A stretch of 64,000 nt of DNA from positions 1,006,589-1,070,588 of the forward strand of contig VZTJ01000753.1 in assembly GCA_013397795.1 (NCBI GenBank), written 5' to 3'. Below the pieces are notes generated by a model. The model was not told the origin of the DNA, ran no database searches, and worked only from the letters and a program-made list of their open reading frames with translations. The translations under genes and the position numbers were made by a program. Origin of the DNA: Orthonyx spaldingii. Lineage: Eukaryota > Chordata > Aves > Passeriformes > Orthonychidae. This document shows, one piece after another, positions 14,001 to 26,605 of the stretch; position 1 is the stretch's first letter, and each line of letters opens with the position of its first letter.

Positions 14001-17000
14001 GAAGCTATTCTTCCTTGGCTCTCTCAGCGGAGAGGAGCAACATGGCATGAAATCAGCTTTTCCAGGGGTGCTCAAGAGTTAAAGCCTGGGGAAGGTGGCC
14101 CCCTGAAGCGGCTACTGACCTGCATTAGGAGTCTGACAGGTATAGGGAGCTCTTCTCACACTCTCAGCAGGTGGCCCAGGCTTGAGCAGGCTTAAGTGGA
14201 TGCTGGTTCACCTGAGTACACAGGACTGTAAGTAACAAAAATTCACCTGCTTGCTGAAACTGTCCCCGCTACAGGAACAACAACTTCCAGAGGTAGACAG
14301 GCTTTCAGTTATCATTAACGAAGTCAGCCATTCAGGATCAAGCAGGTATGAATCAGCACCATCAGGCTTTTAAAGCAGGTCTTAAAACCGAGGTGAAACT
14401 CATCCCCCCCCTTCCCCAGGTGCTAAGCAAACCAATGTTTTACCCCTGTGCTGCTGGGTGGGCTTGTGGCTTCTGCCAAAGACACCATCAAAGTGACGAC
14501 TGCAACTGGGAAGGACTGGATACCCCTTCCCCCATGGGAACAAGGGCATGAGGGATAGCTCATTTTGTCTTTTCCAGCAAGGCCAGTGGGTTTTCTGCCC
14601 TGTGTAGGTGTTGTGTGTTTGTTCCGTGCCCAGGAGATGGAACAATTAAGACGTGCTCAATACCCTTCTGCCACCCACGCGGTGTAACACCTTAGTCATC
14701 AAATCGTCCTATTGTGCTGCTCAATACTTTCTATAACAGTCGGAATATGAGAGTATGTCCAAAGATAGCAATGAACACACAAGGTAATTATTTTTAAGCT
14801 TGCTAATCACAATCAATAGTTTCTTAGCAAAAACTGATGAGCTGGAGTTGGCTCCTATTTTTAACCAGTAAGATATGCAGTCAAGACTTGAATTACACCA
14901 TCGGGCAAATCGCCAAACTCCTAATGACTGCCAGCCAAGAGAAGGATGGGTCCTTGTTGGGTCTTACTCCCTTCTCCAGCATGGTATCAAAGTATTTTTT
15001 CCACAGACTATAAAGCCAGAAGTGGGTTGTAGCTGCTGCATGACTTCACCAAAAACACCACATAAGAATCTAACTCCATACATCAAAAAGGAGTGATACA
15101 ATTCTTAAAAAGCCTGAGGATGTTTACTTGATGAGTTTGAAGTTTTGTAGCTGTCATATAAAAGATAAACTCCTCGTAGAACAGTGCCATGTGCCTTCCA
15201 GGGGCGTACAATTAGGAACAGATGAATACAAGTTGAAGACTCATTAGAAAGCTCACACCCGCTCCCTATTTTGGTACAATTTTTCTTAAAGTAATATTTC
15301 TAATGTTTTGCTATCCCTTAATTTTTATTTTATTTTTTTTAAATTTCCAAAGCCCTAAATTTCTTTGTTCCTTTTGGGAAATTCCTCACTTCCCTGCCAC
15401 TCTCAGGAAGGTGTTATCCCCTCTAAAAAAGAACCTAAAATCATTCCCAACATTCACTACTTCAGCAATAATTCCCTCTTGGAAGAAGGAATATGTTTTC
15501 GTTTGTTTTGTTTCTTCTCTCCACTGATTAAAAGCAACAATGAGTCCAAAGGAATAGTACAATACCATCAAGTGTAATTGTTGCCTCTCACAACAAATGT
15601 GAAGGGGATCAGGAAACACACCCACCCTTGATTACTGGCAAAATATCAGGGATAAAAGATGTCAGCAGGAGCAAGTAATTCTGTTCATCAGCTTACACAG
15701 AAGAAGGTAAGAGAGACCAGCACCAGCCCTGCGTTCATTAACTGGATGAAATTACAGCAGTTCGGAGGCTGCAGAATTACACATGGAATTAACACTCCCT
15801 TCATTTTCCTGTCGTGATCCCTCTAGTTTGGGATATTTTCAACTTTGGTTCCAGTGTCTGCAGCTGGATGAAAATGGCTGAGTGATGAAGGCCTCCATGA
15901 GGTGTGCAGGCAGGTTGGCACCTCCCGAGGAGGCACAAGCAGCCCAGTGAACAAGGAACACTGCTTGGCATTGCCATAATTTTCAGACATCCAAAATGAC
16001 CAATGCTCTCTGTGCTGGAAAGAGTGACACTGCTGTACTCAGTGGAGGCTTTTGAAGCCTCCTCCCAAACATTATATGTAGCGTCAGTGTTTATTAAAGA
16101 TAACTAATGCCCTAACACTTTATTTACTTCTGTTTATTGCTATTTTAGCAAAAGTCACCAGAGAGTAGCTATGCTTCTGGTCCACCAGGGTTCTTTAATC
16201 ACTGTTAGTAGGTAAAATCATGTGTGACAACTAATCCAAAAAGCAGATTATATTTATTTTGGCTACAGTGGCTTGCAATTCGTTAAAATCAACAAAGTCT
16301 TTTCATTAGCCCCCTGCTGATGTCCTAAAACCAGATATTTCAAGGGTCTCAAAGCACAGAGCTACACATGTGCAGTAAAGCTGGGACTGACAGACTTGCC
16401 GTTGCCATACTTACCGTAAAATCTTATTAAAAACACAGCAAACTTCTTATTTCTTTCATAAGAGGGCTTAATTTATGATCTCAAATTCCAAAATTAAAAT
16501 CTTAGAGGCAGGACTTCTTAAATTTCAAGAAGTATAAGTGAATCAACAGTAAAATTACCACTGAATTACTTGCTCATGGTTGAGTGTTGTAAAAAAAAAG
16601 CTGTTGTAACACTGTAAGGAGTGAGATCACAGATTCAGCAAGTCTAAATATTATCCTACATGCTTGCTGAGCCCCCTGCATCCTGGAACCACATTTGAAT
16701 AATTGAATTTCTAGTTATCAGTGTGGTCTTGCAACTCTCATCCTCTGTGATATCACGATCTCTGGCCATCATCTCCTGATGACACTGCCTCAGACCTGTG
16801 ATCATGGAAACATACACTCAGAATCACAGAGGATCAGAGCAGATCCAGGCAAAAGATAGAGCATTCCATCTCTTCTCCAAACTCACTACTCTTCAAACAC
16901 TGCCAGGAAGTTCACAAATCCAGAAGCAGCCTTACCATAACCACCAAGGGCCACCATTCAAACCAAATAGGAAATTAGTGCATTAGAAGGCCACATAATT

Positions 17001-17017
17001 GATTTTTATATGTATAT
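5018..17017. other. Unique non-coding sequence, no gene seen
   Basis: Twelve kilobases without a recognisable exon, RNA gene or repeat family. Reading frames stay below about 155 codons, and their products are rich in Ser, Leu, Cys and Gln, as chance translation of AT-rich DNA is. Local AT-rich islands (for example 11080-11240, with GACTATGCATATTCAAG, and 14780-14850) look like candidate conserved non-coding sequence, but this cannot be judged without an alignment. Confidence 0.6.
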
Positions 17018-17632
17018 ATGAAGACACTGATTTACATCAATGAGTTTTTTCCTCTTGTTATGAATTTTCTGAGTGACATACAGACTTTTGGTCATTACCC
17101 TTCCACCCCCCTTTGGACAAGTGACTTAAACAACACCCTTGCCACTGTGAAAAAAGCCACTCCTGACCTGCATCCTACCACGCAGACATATTTACTTCCC
17201 ACAGCTGGATGTAGATGCAGGTCTACTTTGCAAATTTTCATGTGTACTGCTGAAGTGGAGCTCCTTGTTTGTCCCCCTAAGCACAATCTTGAACATTGTC
17301 AAGGCCAATTATTAGACATCACTTCACACCAGCCCCTTCCAAATCTGCAGATCTCCAGTGGTTTAGAGGGAAGCCGAGAGCAATCCTTTAGTGAGAGAAC
17401 CACTCCTAAACATCCAAACCAGCACGGTGCCAGGCTGCCCCTGAGACAGGAGGGTCACTTCATCTCCGTCCACGCCACTGTCCTCCAGCTGGCTGCAGCC
17501 CCTCCAAGTTCACACCCTGAACACAGCAAGCCGGCTGCTAAAGCAGAGAATAAAATCCAGACTGGAAGGAAAACCGAGATACAAAGCTTTTCTCCAGCGG
17601 CTAATCAGAGTTCTGTCCACAGGGAAAACTGA
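17018..17632 (+). other. Longest open frame, probably not a gene
   Basis: A 204-codon frame from ATG to TGA is the longest in the window. The product (MKTLIYINEF... to ...SVHREN) is rich in Thr, Ser, Pro, His and Gln. It has no hydrophobic signal peptide of normal form, no membrane segment, no known motif and no internal repeat. No splice sites, Kozak-type start context or nearby polyadenylation signal tie it to a gene model. It may be chance, or part of an unannotated transcript. Confidence 0.15.
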
Positions 17633-20600
17633 GCCCCATCTGATATACAACTCACTGTTTTGGCTCTCCATAATTAAAACTATTGTTGCCATGGCAATAC
17701 AAAGGCTGGTGAAAATACACGCACGGCTCATGTCATGCCTCTTTGGTGATGCAATTTGTTGTCCCAGTCTGGCTTGTGCCAGGATGGAACAAAACGTGAC
17801 TTGGAAACAGTTGACTTGACAGCGTTTGTTATTTAGGAATCAGATGCTGTGTGAGCTGTGAGACCACTTTCTCAGGCTCCCTAACATGACCACTAATCCT
17901 GGTAAAGTCAATAGCAGTTTTAAAGATAGTTTCAAAGAGAAGAGTTCTGATCCTACACTACTAAGTTTCTCAAAGCACTATAAAGAAAGAAAATTTTTTT
18001 AAAAGTATAGAGAATGATAAAGAACCATTCAGAAGAATTAATATAGATATTCTTAAAAGTAGATAAAAATTAAAACACAAAAACCTGATTATAAATTCAA
18101 TACCACAAAACCCCAGTTTGGTTAGCACTTGTTTATTTATTTGAAACTGTAATCTCCACTGAGCATGTTATAATCAAGCAGGACTGACAGGTCACTCCAT
18201 GACCTCTGAACAGCAGTAAGTAATCTGCTGTTGAGGAAATATCATCAAACATAACTCTTTCTGTGGATACACACCTATATATGCTTAGCCCACACAGACA
18301 CACCAACCGGTCTTTTTACAGGATGGGAGAACTATTTTAGTTTTGTGCCTTGCAATCTAGTCATTTCTTATGTGGAAATCTCTAATAGGATTCCTAAGGT
18401 GCACAAGAGTTTACTCATGTGGAAAACTTACAACTGTGACTTTTAAGCAGTTGTATGGGAATATCTGCTACAACAAAAAGGTGAGTTGCAGAGACTTAAG
18501 TAAAAACCCCATTAATGCCAATATCTACTGGCAACAGTCAGAGTTTTGCTTCTTTCTGGAATGGAAAGCTTCATATATGGCCCAAGCACAAACAAAGAGA
18601 GATGGCTGTGGGCTGTAAGGTGGACCAGGGATGGGTGAGATCCAGAAAAGCCACCCAAGCAAGGAGGCAGGCACTTCTTATTTCACCTGGATTACTACGG
18701 CTCTTTATTTCTGAAAAGCAAAATATTTTTTATCATACAAATCTCAGTATGAAGTTTGTGTGCAAGTGCTTCAGCCACCATGTGGCCCCTGTAAAATCAA
18801 TTATAGATGAGGGGATTGATCATGGAAGATCTCTGGGACAATCAGGGCTAAGCAGCAGGACAGAGTAGGGGGTGTAGAACAAGGAAGTTCAGCAATAGCA
18901 TCTATGGACAGGGTCCAGGAACACCTGCTTCAGAGAACTGACACCACAAGGACACTCTTTTCTCAGAGAACAGCAAAAGAAATCTGGGCAGATTCCTGAG
19001 GAACAGATTGAGCACCAAAGTGCAAACAGGGTGGTCCAGGGGATGCCTTAAAGGCCGAAGGTGACCAGGGTTGTGAGGGTATAAGTGTATATAACACAGC
19101 ACTAAAAAAATTCAAAACCTAATGCCTTACCCCACACTGTTTTCCCCACAAGAAAGAGGATGGGTTAAAAAAAAGGCATCACAGCACTTGGACACATCAC
19201 TTTATACACTCCTGGATAGAGCTCAGATACGCTGGTCATTAGCACATGATAAAATTCTATTAAAAACACAAGGCTATGGAAAAAGAACGGGAGAAAAAAC
19301 TAATGGGCCAGAAGAAGAACAATAAACTGGCAGATGGGAGGTCCCAGCTCAAGAAGAATTTGAAGGAATGGAGAGATGTATTCTTGGAAGAGGAAGGGTA
19401 CATCAGGTAGCTGACATATTGAGTTTCCAGGAAAGAGGGGAGAGTATTAATGACAGTGCAGCTGACGGTTTCAGCAGCTACCAACGAAATGATTTGCCCT
19501 TCTTTTTCAGCTGAAGAGGTGACAGTGTGGATATGGCAGCTGATTTACATACATCATCATAACTTCCATAGGAATATCAGATTTCTTTATAAGGACTTGT
19601 AGTACCAGCTTTGCAGGTCAGTGTCAATGTCTAACAGAGCCACTGGAGACAAAGGGGAAGATTCAGAGAGACACTGAGGTGCCTGAAACAGGGCTTACCC
19701 TGAATTTAATTGCCTAATTAAAAAAATATTCCAAAATCCCCTGCTTCAGAACTGTAAATGCATCAAGGCTAACATTTATGACCACAAAGACCACTGAAAA
19801 TCAACTCCTGCTACCCTGGCAGCCGTGTGCCTATCACCGCTCTAAACTCCCTCCACTGTGGTCCAGATCCAGTTCTCAGCCCTGCCCGTGTCATGAAGGG
19901 GCCCAGTGCCAAAGGGGAGCTTGGGCTACTCCCACCACACACCAATAGTGCCCTCTTTCCTCAGCCCTGCTTTTTGCCAGTGACTCTCCAATATAAAATA
20001 CCGAAGTTCTGCCATAACAGCAAACTGGCTTCTGTGCAAGGCATCTGTCATGACCCAGCCAGCCGACTGCACAGGCACAATCTCTGCCTTGCTTCAGCCC
20101 ACAGCAAAAAGGCTTTTTATTTTTAGGGATTACCACACACTGAATGGAAATACATGAGGTGACCAAAGGGATAACTGAATATTGCTCCAGAATCTCATTT
20201 CAGTTCGGGTGATGTTAGCATATCAAACACAAAACTGTTTGCAAGACTGGGCCCTGACTGTACGCTAATCCTTGCCCAGCATGAGGAACAAGGAACAGGC
20301 ACCAAGAAAGCTCCAGAACAGCAGTTTTCAACTTTAAGCCAGGTTTAGTGATATATCAAGGCTTTAGAACATATAAAACAATTAAGGGACCAGCATGGTG
20401 TTTGATATTCTTTCCAGTCTGACTTGAATATGTTCTCACCATTTGCAGACGTCCCGTCTATTTATGACGTCCTTTATGGCACGTAGATTTTGTTACAACA
20501 AAAATTCAGGTTGTGGATTTTTGCCAGTGACAAGCTGATGTTGCTCAGAGCAGCATTAAAATGCTATCATGCTGTTAGATTAAGCAACCTATTTTCTCTA

Positions 20601-23564
20601 CTAGCACAGATTGTACTTTAGTTTTGCCCTTACACCTACCAAATTGCTGTTTCTTGCAACATTTCCTTTTGAAGGTAGTTGCCAATCTCCAAAGCAATGC
20701 TATTTTCACCAAATGAAAGAGAAGTTTGTAAAGGAGTACAATAAAAGCAGGAGCTGGACCTCTTTGCAAGAGTCTCTATTTCAAAAATAATACTAGGAAA
20801 AAAAATAAAGCGGTAAGGAAAAAACCAGTGCGTTGTATTTCTCCTTTACTTTTAAGGAGGACTCCCACCAGATCACTCACAAGATATTGCCACATTTGTT
20901 AATATGAAACAGGTTTTATAGAATAAGTAGCTATGGTATGTACCCTGTAGATGCACCTGGTCCTAAACCTGCTGACATAACAACACCTAACGATTTAACA
21001 CTTTTTCTCCCTTTGCGCTTTTCTGTTTTTTAAGCTTCTTTTGAAAAATCTCTCATCCCTCGCCTCTTCTCTGCCAACTGTCCAATTTGGGGCATTTTCA
21101 TCTTTTGTTCTTTAAAAGGAATAGTCTGTGATGGGGACAATGAGACCAGAAACGAGCAGGTACAGTCAAATGCGGACACAGGCATTCCAGCTAGGGCACT
21201 TCTAGGACTTTAAATACAAATACTAAATAGGCTGGAGAAATAAAATAAAATTTAAAAAAACCTGCAAAAAGAGACCAAACTACAAGAAACCAGTCACATC
21301 GATTAGCTGATTAGTTTGCCAGTGCGTGATTAGTCAGAAAGACTGGAATTAGTCAGTGAAGCCCTGTCTCCCATGAATAAAATGTGGGGAGGACACCCTT
21401 TCCCACCCTCGGTGACAGATGATATCTGTTTTCTCCTGCGAGTTTGAATTTAAGAGCCACTGAAGCTCAGCAAGAGTATATTCTGGCTCAAATGAGCTGA
21501 AAATTGCATTCAATTTGAATTTCAAAACCAGAGGAGAAGGAGGAATGGGGGGAGAGGGAGGGAGCGAGCTCAGCAGGACCCATCAAGCCAGGTCCCTCTT
21601 GCAGCAGGTCCAGCTGCACCCAGGCAGGCTGCGGAGCTGAAACGCAGGGCATGATGCAAAGGAAAGAGCATTGCTGGACAACAGCCCAGTTCCAGTTTAA
21701 AAATAAACGTTTTGCTGTCAGGATCAAAGCAAACTCTGCTTTTATGTATATTACAAGCTATATGTTCAGAAGAAAAAGATTCTTCTGGTTACTTGAGTGG
21801 AGAGAGGCAGTGGCAAGGTACAGCTGGCCAGAGGGAGGGGGGTACCCAGCCTTCCCACTAGAAAATCCTCAATAATTCAGACTAAACTGAAAATACTTGC
21901 CACCCCCTTGAACAGAGCATATACACTGAATGTATGCACCGAATTTTCCTGAACGTAAGGTTCATTTAAGGTTACATTTTTTAGCGTGGGGTAACATTTA
22001 ATTTATGTCTTCGTGGGTGAAGGGATTATTTCCCCTTCCCTTTGTGCATTAAATTTACAGTTATATCTGATGACACTGAAAGAAATGGAGTTACGCCTGC
22101 AACCCAAATATATCCTGTAATTTGATGGCATGATAGCTGTTGGTTTCTTTAATGCAACTGATAATGTCCAATATTCAATATAAAAATGATAACATACCAA
22201 ACCAAGAGATTCTTCAGCAAATTTCTTACTGACTTCAATGTGCAATTTGACCCAAGGGTTCTGGAGTAGTAATAAAATAATTACAATTAATCATGAGAAA
22301 TAATTAATAACTTAAGGATTAAAATGTGTCCATTTATACATTCAGGATCAGCATTTTCTCTGTACCCTTGAGAGGCTTTTAGCTTCCCTTCCTAAACAGA
22401 ATGCTTGCAGTAGCATTTAGAACTGGAGAGTCCAGCTATCAGAGAAACTGGCTACTACTTTGTGTCATGGTATTTGTTATATGGCATTATGTTCACAGAT
22501 AGAAGGGTCCCTATTTCACCAATAACCCACTCATATCCTCTGATGCAGCTGATATTTCAAAGCTCAATGTTTTTATCGGAAGTTTTTCCTCTTTTTTCCA
22601 ACTAAGTGCTTTTTTCATTGATAAATCAGTAACTTGCCAGCTTTCCACACATAGGTGACTTCAGTCAGGATCCAAACCCAAAAGAAAAAGAAAAACCAAA
22701 AAACATGAGGTCAGCTTTCCTGGCCATTATTTTTAATGAAAGCTCCCAGGTAAGAGAGCTAAACACACACTAATAGATATACCTTGGTATGCTGTGCCTT
22801 CAGGAAGGCTTAGATTTCCCTCTGTGGCTAAAGACTGTATTAACACCCAAAGTGAGCTAGTGTGCTGGTTTTAAGCTTTTCCCATTACCAAAGTAATTCT
22901 TAACCTGTTCTTTTGGCAAATAAAGAGACAATTTGAACATCTCTAAATCCTGTTTGCAAACTTTGCACCACACAGAAGCTTCCAAATACAGCAGGCACTT
23001 GGATAAAAATGTGTATGCACTCACAACCACTTGAAAAAAAACCTTACACATCATTGTGCACATCGGTCAGAGGAACAACTCAGAGTACAGGGCACTTTGT
23101 AGATATCTAAATACGTAACTGTATGGCTCATTCAGGAAGGCATTTTTGGGTATTATTGTTTCAAGTTTCATTCTTGCATTGCCTTCTTTCTGCCTCAATT
23201 CTAATGCCACAGAAATACTGATCTCCCGTCTCCATGTTGCCTCTTTATATGCTCTGGTTCCCCTAAATACACACCCCAGAGGATCATTTCTGGAGGGGAA
23301 GAGGAGAAATACACGGACCTATCTCCATCACTCCATTTCTCAAAGAAAGCTTTCTTCGTAAATCAGATTATCTGCCACGCTTACTTTACAATGGTTACTT
23401 TACTGAAGATGATACTCACTTTACAGGAGAGAGAAGATAACAATAAATATGCAAATTATATGGCATATTCCTGACAGATCAATCTTCACACTGGAGCTTC
23501 TAGATCTAACACCACTAATAAGAAACAATAAGAGTATTTGCCTGATGACAGCATTGCACTAAGC
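17633..23564. other. Unique non-coding sequence, no gene seen
   Basis: No exon, RNA gene or clear repeat is visible, apart from the homeodomain-site cluster listed separately. A short stretch near 22225-22250 (CTGACTTCAATGTGCAATTT) may be another remnant of the palindromic amniote repeat but is too small to call. Confidence 0.6.
22278..22308. promoter_or_regulatory. Cluster of TAATTA-type homeodomain sites
   Basis: Three homeodomain cores occur in 31 bp: TAATTA at 22278-22283, ATTAAT at 22286-22291 and TAATTAAT at 22301-22308. The spacing is about one helical turn. The sequence is very AT-rich, so chance is a real alternative. Confidence 0.25.
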
Positions 23565-23701
23565 AGCGCCATGGCTTCCAGACCAGAGCCAAGCCACGTC
23601 CAGTCCGCTGCGGTCCATCTGCACCTACTCATGTGGACATGCCCCTGATGGTGCTCTGCTCTCCCAGCTGGAAAGGCCCTGCCTGATCCCACTATGGCTG
23701 T

Positions 23702-23783
23702 CGGCGCTCAAACTGCTCTGTGGCCGGAGCGCCAGCAGCGGGCAGCGAGGAACGCTGGGCGAGCGTGGGTGATAAGCACGGCG
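23702..23783. promoter_or_regulatory. CpG-dense block
   Basis: Eleven CpG dinucleotides lie in 82 bp, and four more at 23565-23620, whereas the surrounding kilobases are nearly CpG-free. The block is too short for the usual CpG-island definition. Possible meanings are a small unmethylated regulatory element or the edge of an unannotated promoter. No TATA box, start site or exon can be identified. Confidence 0.45.
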
Positions 23784-25828
23784 TCAGAGGAAATACTTGG
23801 CAATTTCTCCAAGGGATTGGACACTAGAGTCGTTTAGCTGAATGGCATGCATGCCCACGTAACGCTGCAAGGTCAAGAAGACCTTATGTTATTTACTAGG
23901 TGAGTGCTGGTTTCATGCACTAAAATATTGTATCGAGATGTGACCTGTAGGAGGACTTGCCCATTTGGAAAAAAATTAAAGCTCCCTATTTTTTTCCTAT
24001 CAGCCCCTTTTATAGTTGAACATCACTTATTCGACATTGCATAATTAACATTGTGAAACACGGGCATACCTCACAAAGAAACCCTAAGAGGAATAATAAT
24101 TTCACACAGAAGCTACCTTTCAGAAACTTTTCTTCAGTCCTTTAACTCACTCCTATCAAAACTGGGGAGGCATGAAATCAGGTGGACTGCAAATCAGAGT
24201 ATGAAGGCAAAACTCACTAGATGTGAACTCCACCACTTTCTCCTATGCAGTATTTTACACCAAAAATGTTCTTACTGTGGCAATATTTGCTATAAAACAT
24301 CCTGCCTCTCAAAGCCTAGAGGAAAAAAAGGAGAAAAATATTGCTGGGTTTTCTCATTGTTAATTTGGAACATCTTGGTTTTTGAATAATTTAAAAGGTA
24401 AATTATAAAGGGTATATCCTTATAGATGACATCACAGAGCTTCGGCGAATCCATGTTCTCCAGGGAAATGACTTATTCCGTGGATACAACACCAGTCTCA
24501 GAGGTGGCACGCCAGAGCCTGCAAACAACCAACATGGTGGAAAACACTGACCCAGGGGTGCCCTGAGAAGAGCACATCCCACAGCCAAGAGGAGCGGAAT
24601 ACACACAAGTCTCCCCACTGCCTCTCTTGGTACCAATTCCAACCTTAACCTGTTAAGGTCCATCCCTGGTTATTATGGCACAGGGTTGCTGATGATTTAT
24701 TAAGAGCTCTTAGCTCCATCAGACAGTTTACAATTAACAGCTTCTTCCCTTTTCTTAAATATAAATAAATACATAAATGAAATCAGAGCTGCTAAGTGCT
24801 GGGTGTACCCAAATGACATCATCGGCAACTGCCAGTCACCCAGGCTGCAAAAATAAATAAAGGATGGGGGCGGGGGGAGCAGAGGGGGAGGCAGGGTATT
24901 TACTCAATCAGTACCTATTTTTGAATTTCCTTCAAGCTGGCTTGGACCAAGAGCCATCAATTATTTAAAAGAAGTAACATGATGCTTCCTTTGTTGAGGC
25001 AAATCTGCAAGCAGACCCCAAGAGAGAATAAAAAATGAATTAGGCAGAATTTATTAGTGAGCTTGAAGAAAACAGATTCAGCTATCAGAGCTGACTGTGC
25101 TTTTAAAAATAGTGTATTTCTGCCCATGAACAACAGTTTCTCTCTTTCTCCCTTACCCTCCTAGATCCTCAATAATCTCACCTCTCCCCTCTCCTTATGC
25201 TTTCTTTTTTCTGTTTCAAGAGGGCATAACACTGAAAGAGGCATCAATCATTCCTTAAACTTCTTCCTTCTTTTCTGACTTGACTTGATGTATTGTCTTC
25301 ATTTAAATTACAAATATACTAATCTAAAACACTGTTTACCAAGCAGCATATTAAATGAAAGATGCAAGAAATTGCATCACTCACATTTTAAAAATGACTT
25401 TAGACTCAGGGACACATAAAAACAATGAGACTGGATGATCTGCCTTGGTTGCTATATTTCAATCCTAGCAAATGAGATTTGGTTCCTGTGGTTTTCTGCT
25501 CAGGACACTGCTAACCCCCAGTCGAACAAACCCTGCCAAAACCAGTACAAAACCTCCTCCTTGGCAGATGTTGGTTGGGGTTTCTGCAGTGCTCCAGGGA
25601 CATGTAGAGCCAATGAGACCAAGGTCTCAGTCCCTGACTCTGCACCTGGTCAGACACAAGAGTTCACACATTGAAAGAGTCACTCCAGGGCTTCGAGCAG
25701 GAGTCTGGCCATGCCGGAGGCTGCAGCACGGACGGAAAGCGAGCAGAGGCTGATTCCAACCCCAGTGACAGCACTCAACTGCAGGAACTATAACAGCAAA
25801 GGGAACACTGGCAGGACAAAAAAAAAAA
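23784..25828. other. AT-rich non-coding sequence around a G-quadruplex
   Basis: No gene. The stretch 24690-25110 is AT-rich with many TTTATT, AATTA and ATCAATTATTT words, plus the G-quadruplex motif listed separately. Its texture resembles conserved developmental enhancers. This is impression, not evidence of conservation. Confidence 0.45.
24866..24896 (+). other. Canonical G-quadruplex motif
   Basis: The G runs are at 24866-24870, 24872-24877, 24884-24888 and 24894-24896, with loops of 1, 6 and 5 bases. This satisfies the usual four-run, loop 1-7 definition. It is embedded in an otherwise AT-rich stretch (AAATAAATAAAGG before, TATTTACTCAATCAG after). Confidence 0.75.
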
Positions 25829-25897
25829 NNNNNNNNNNNNNNNNNNNNNNNNNNNNNNNNNNNNNNNNNNNNNNNNNNNNNNNNNNNNNNNNNNNNN
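25829..25897. other. Assembly gap (69 N) inside poly-A
   Basis: Sixty-nine N residues are flanked by at least 11 A on the left and 13 A on the right, then the sequence resumes with GAAAGCACTG. The missing bases are probably an A-rich homopolymer or simple repeat, and the gap length may be an estimate. A reading frame that crosses the gap is an artefact. Confidence 0.98.
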
Positions 25898-26000
25898 AAA
25901 AAAAAAAAAAGAAAGCACTGCCTTCATTCAAAGGTTCCCTGCTTCATCCTTCACACCAGGGAAACAATGCATTTAGATCATTTTGGGTGACCTTTTGTGG

Positions 26001-26118
26001 CGTCCAGCAGCTGGAAAGGGCAAATTCCGCTTTACGAAAACACGGAGCTCTCTTGCGCGTGATCGCAGCGGGGCGGAAAGGCTCAGCCTCCTCCCAGCGC
26101 TGAGGCTCCTTCCCCTCG
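26001..26118. promoter_or_regulatory. CpG-rich stretch beside the assembly gap
   Basis: Eleven CpG occur in 118 bp, including TTGCGCGTGATCGCAGCGG. GC-rich sequence continues more weakly to about 26370. It starts about 100 bp after the N gap, so the true extent of a possible small CpG island may be hidden. No coding exon is recognisable. Confidence 0.4.
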
Positions 26119-26141
26119 GCCTCAGGTGGTCACCAGCAGCT

Positions 26142-26163
26142 GGGAGCCTCAGCTGAGGCTCCC
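26142..26163. repeat. Perfect 22-bp GC-rich palindrome
   Basis: The arm GGGAGCCTCAG (26142-26152) is followed directly by CTGAGGCTCCC (26153-26163). A half-copy of the arm (GCTGAGGCTCCTTCCC) also occurs about 60 bp upstream, near 26098. It lies in the GC-rich stretch between the assembly gap and the CR1. Confidence 0.9.
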
Positions 26164-26605
26164 TCACTTGCCCCTCTCCTCCTTGGAGGGGCCGGAGCAA
26201 AGGTTCTGGCACTCTCCCCAGCACAGGGACAGTGCAGGGCAGTCATGGCTCGCCAGGGATGAGTCTTGGGAATCGGGTTTTAGGCTGCCTCCTTCTCCCC
26301 CTGCTCCAACCCCAAAACAAAACAAAGATCATCACTTACTAGTTCCTCTGCTGGCGGGGCTTGACTAAAAGTGTGCTTAGTTCAAAAGCCAAGTAAGTTT
26401 GATAAGAACTGTGAGCATGACCTCAAGGAGAATTTTTTCATGATAAAGAAATAACTGGAACATTATTTATCAGCATGAGCCTGAAAGAAACTATAAACCT
26501 TTGGAAACGGGGACCATTACTGGCCAGATATGTTTGTGTTTCCTCAGATCATCTGAGAGGGACCTTTTCACAGATATGGCCTAATGTCAGCATAACATGG
26601 ATTGT

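Noticed and set aside
16810..16860. CAGAATCACAGAGGATCAGA, similar to the CR1 3' end repeat
   Set aside because: The GGTTGGAAGGGACCT sequence that must follow in CR1 is absent, so the resemblance is by chance.
21547..21562. G-rich run as a quadruplex
   Set aside because: Only three separated G runs are within reach; the fourth is a GG pair.
25711..26103. Open frame spanning the assembly gap
   Set aside because: The frame is carried through by N and A runs; the real sequence of the gap is unknown.
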